64,000 nt of DNA from Methylotenera_A sp963701715. Its GTDB lineage: Bacteria > Pseudomonadota > Gammaproteobacteria > Burkholderiales > Methylophilaceae. Both the position numbers and the translations under genes were made by a program. Shown here piece after piece: positions 63,886-64,000 of this stretch. Position 1 is the first letter of the stretch, and each line of letters starts with the position of its first letter. The notes beneath the pieces were generated by a model. The model did not search any database. It had not been told where the DNA came from and saw nothing but the letters and a program-made list of their open reading frames with translations. The stretch covers positions 329,388 through 393,387 of the forward strand of contig CAVPAX010000006.1 of NCBI GenBank assembly GCA_963701715.1. Reading direction: 5' to 3'.

Positions 63886-64000
63886 ATGAAGCGGCTAATT
63901 TGCTTATTTTTAATGTGCTGGCTACCGTTGTTTATGGGGTCAGCCAGTGCCATGAGTTTGCATATGGCGCTTAAAAATCAATCAATTAATTTAACATCAC
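63886..64000 (+). CDS. Secreted protein, unknown (3' partial)
   Basis: 38 codons before the window edge. The start MKRLICLFLMCWLPLFM with GSASA looks like a signal peptide, then MSLHMALKNQ. Too short to assign. Confidence 0.45.
   Translation, partial: MKRLICLFLMCWLPLFMGSASAMSLHMALKNQSINLTS

Noticed and set aside
1..64000. Prophage, genomic island or defence system
   Set aside because: No integrase, phage structural, restriction, toxin-antitoxin or CRISPR genes were seen; the single IS is the only mobile element.

Overview
The window is ordinary chromosomal DNA from a Gram-negative bacterium, most likely a betaproteobacterium of the Methylophilaceae (Methylotenera/Methylophilus-like). This is an inference from three things: moderate to low GC; betaproteobacterial gene order (tyrA-aroA-cmk-rpsA-ihfB-lapB-pyrF; ftsK-lolA-rarA-serS); and a compact zwf, short NAD-type gnd and pgl cluster, as in ribulose-monophosphate methylotrophs. 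No rRNA, tRNA, CRISPR array or prophage was recognised. Genes are dense on both strands.

Layout. 1-3071 (+): end of hom, then thrC, thyA (frame-broken), folA. 3072-9337 (-): an AdiA-like amino-acid decarboxylase, dcd, zwf, gnd and a dienelactone-hydrolase-like enzyme, followed by pgl (+). 10199-14652: DUF1003 protein, Mrp/ApbC P-loop protein, metG, and a secreted glycine-zipper protein with a His/Lys-rich tail. 14683-16114: one complete IS3-family (IS150-like) insertion sequence. 16149-23906 (-): ComEA-like protein, then the pyrF-lapB-ihfB-rpsA-cmk-aroA-tyrA cluster. 24157-36326: VIT-type metal transporter, an HMA protein/aat/bpt N-degron operon, YgiQ radical SAM protein, GumN-like protein, lipocalin, excalibur-domain protein, RsuA-type pseudouridine synthase, AqpZ, TrmH-type methyltransferase, a type IV pilin-like protein, Hsp33, GluQ and a DUF3301 protein. 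36450-44860: an unrecognised protein, amtB with a visible sigma-54 promoter, ispD-ispF, an ABC exporter, a DUF1348 protein (broken), a gene-poor gap, an Smr protein (broken), trxB and dps. 44987-56803: ftsK, lolA, rarA, serS (broken), mltF-like, rpiA, mfd, DedA-family protein. 56830-62875 (-): an AddA/AddB-like helicase-nuclease pair, addB heavily broken. The window ends with a small membrane protein, greB (broken) and the start of a secreted protein.

How the genes work together. Functional groups visible are threonine and folate/dTMP synthesis, the oxidative pentose-phosphate branch (zwf-gnd-pgl), aromatic amino acid synthesis, the MEP isoprenoid pathway (ispDF), N-terminal-rule tagging (aat, bpt), and recombination/repair (mfd, addAB-like, rarA).

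I see no convincing new multi-gene system. The most interesting signals are small-scale: (i) an IS150-like element inserted precisely in the loop of a bidirectional intrinsic terminator, leaving perfect 14-nt inverted half-terminators 1.4 kb apart; (ii) inside that IS, a fold-back that would hide the transposase ribosome-binding site in read-through RNA, plus an A-AAA-AAG slippery site; (iii) a textbook -24/-12 promoter with an NtrC-like site before amtB; (iv) a terminator hairpin containing the ispD start codon; (v) single-base indels concentrated in four islands that hit essential genes (thyA, serS), which looks like locally poor sequence quality rather than gene decay.
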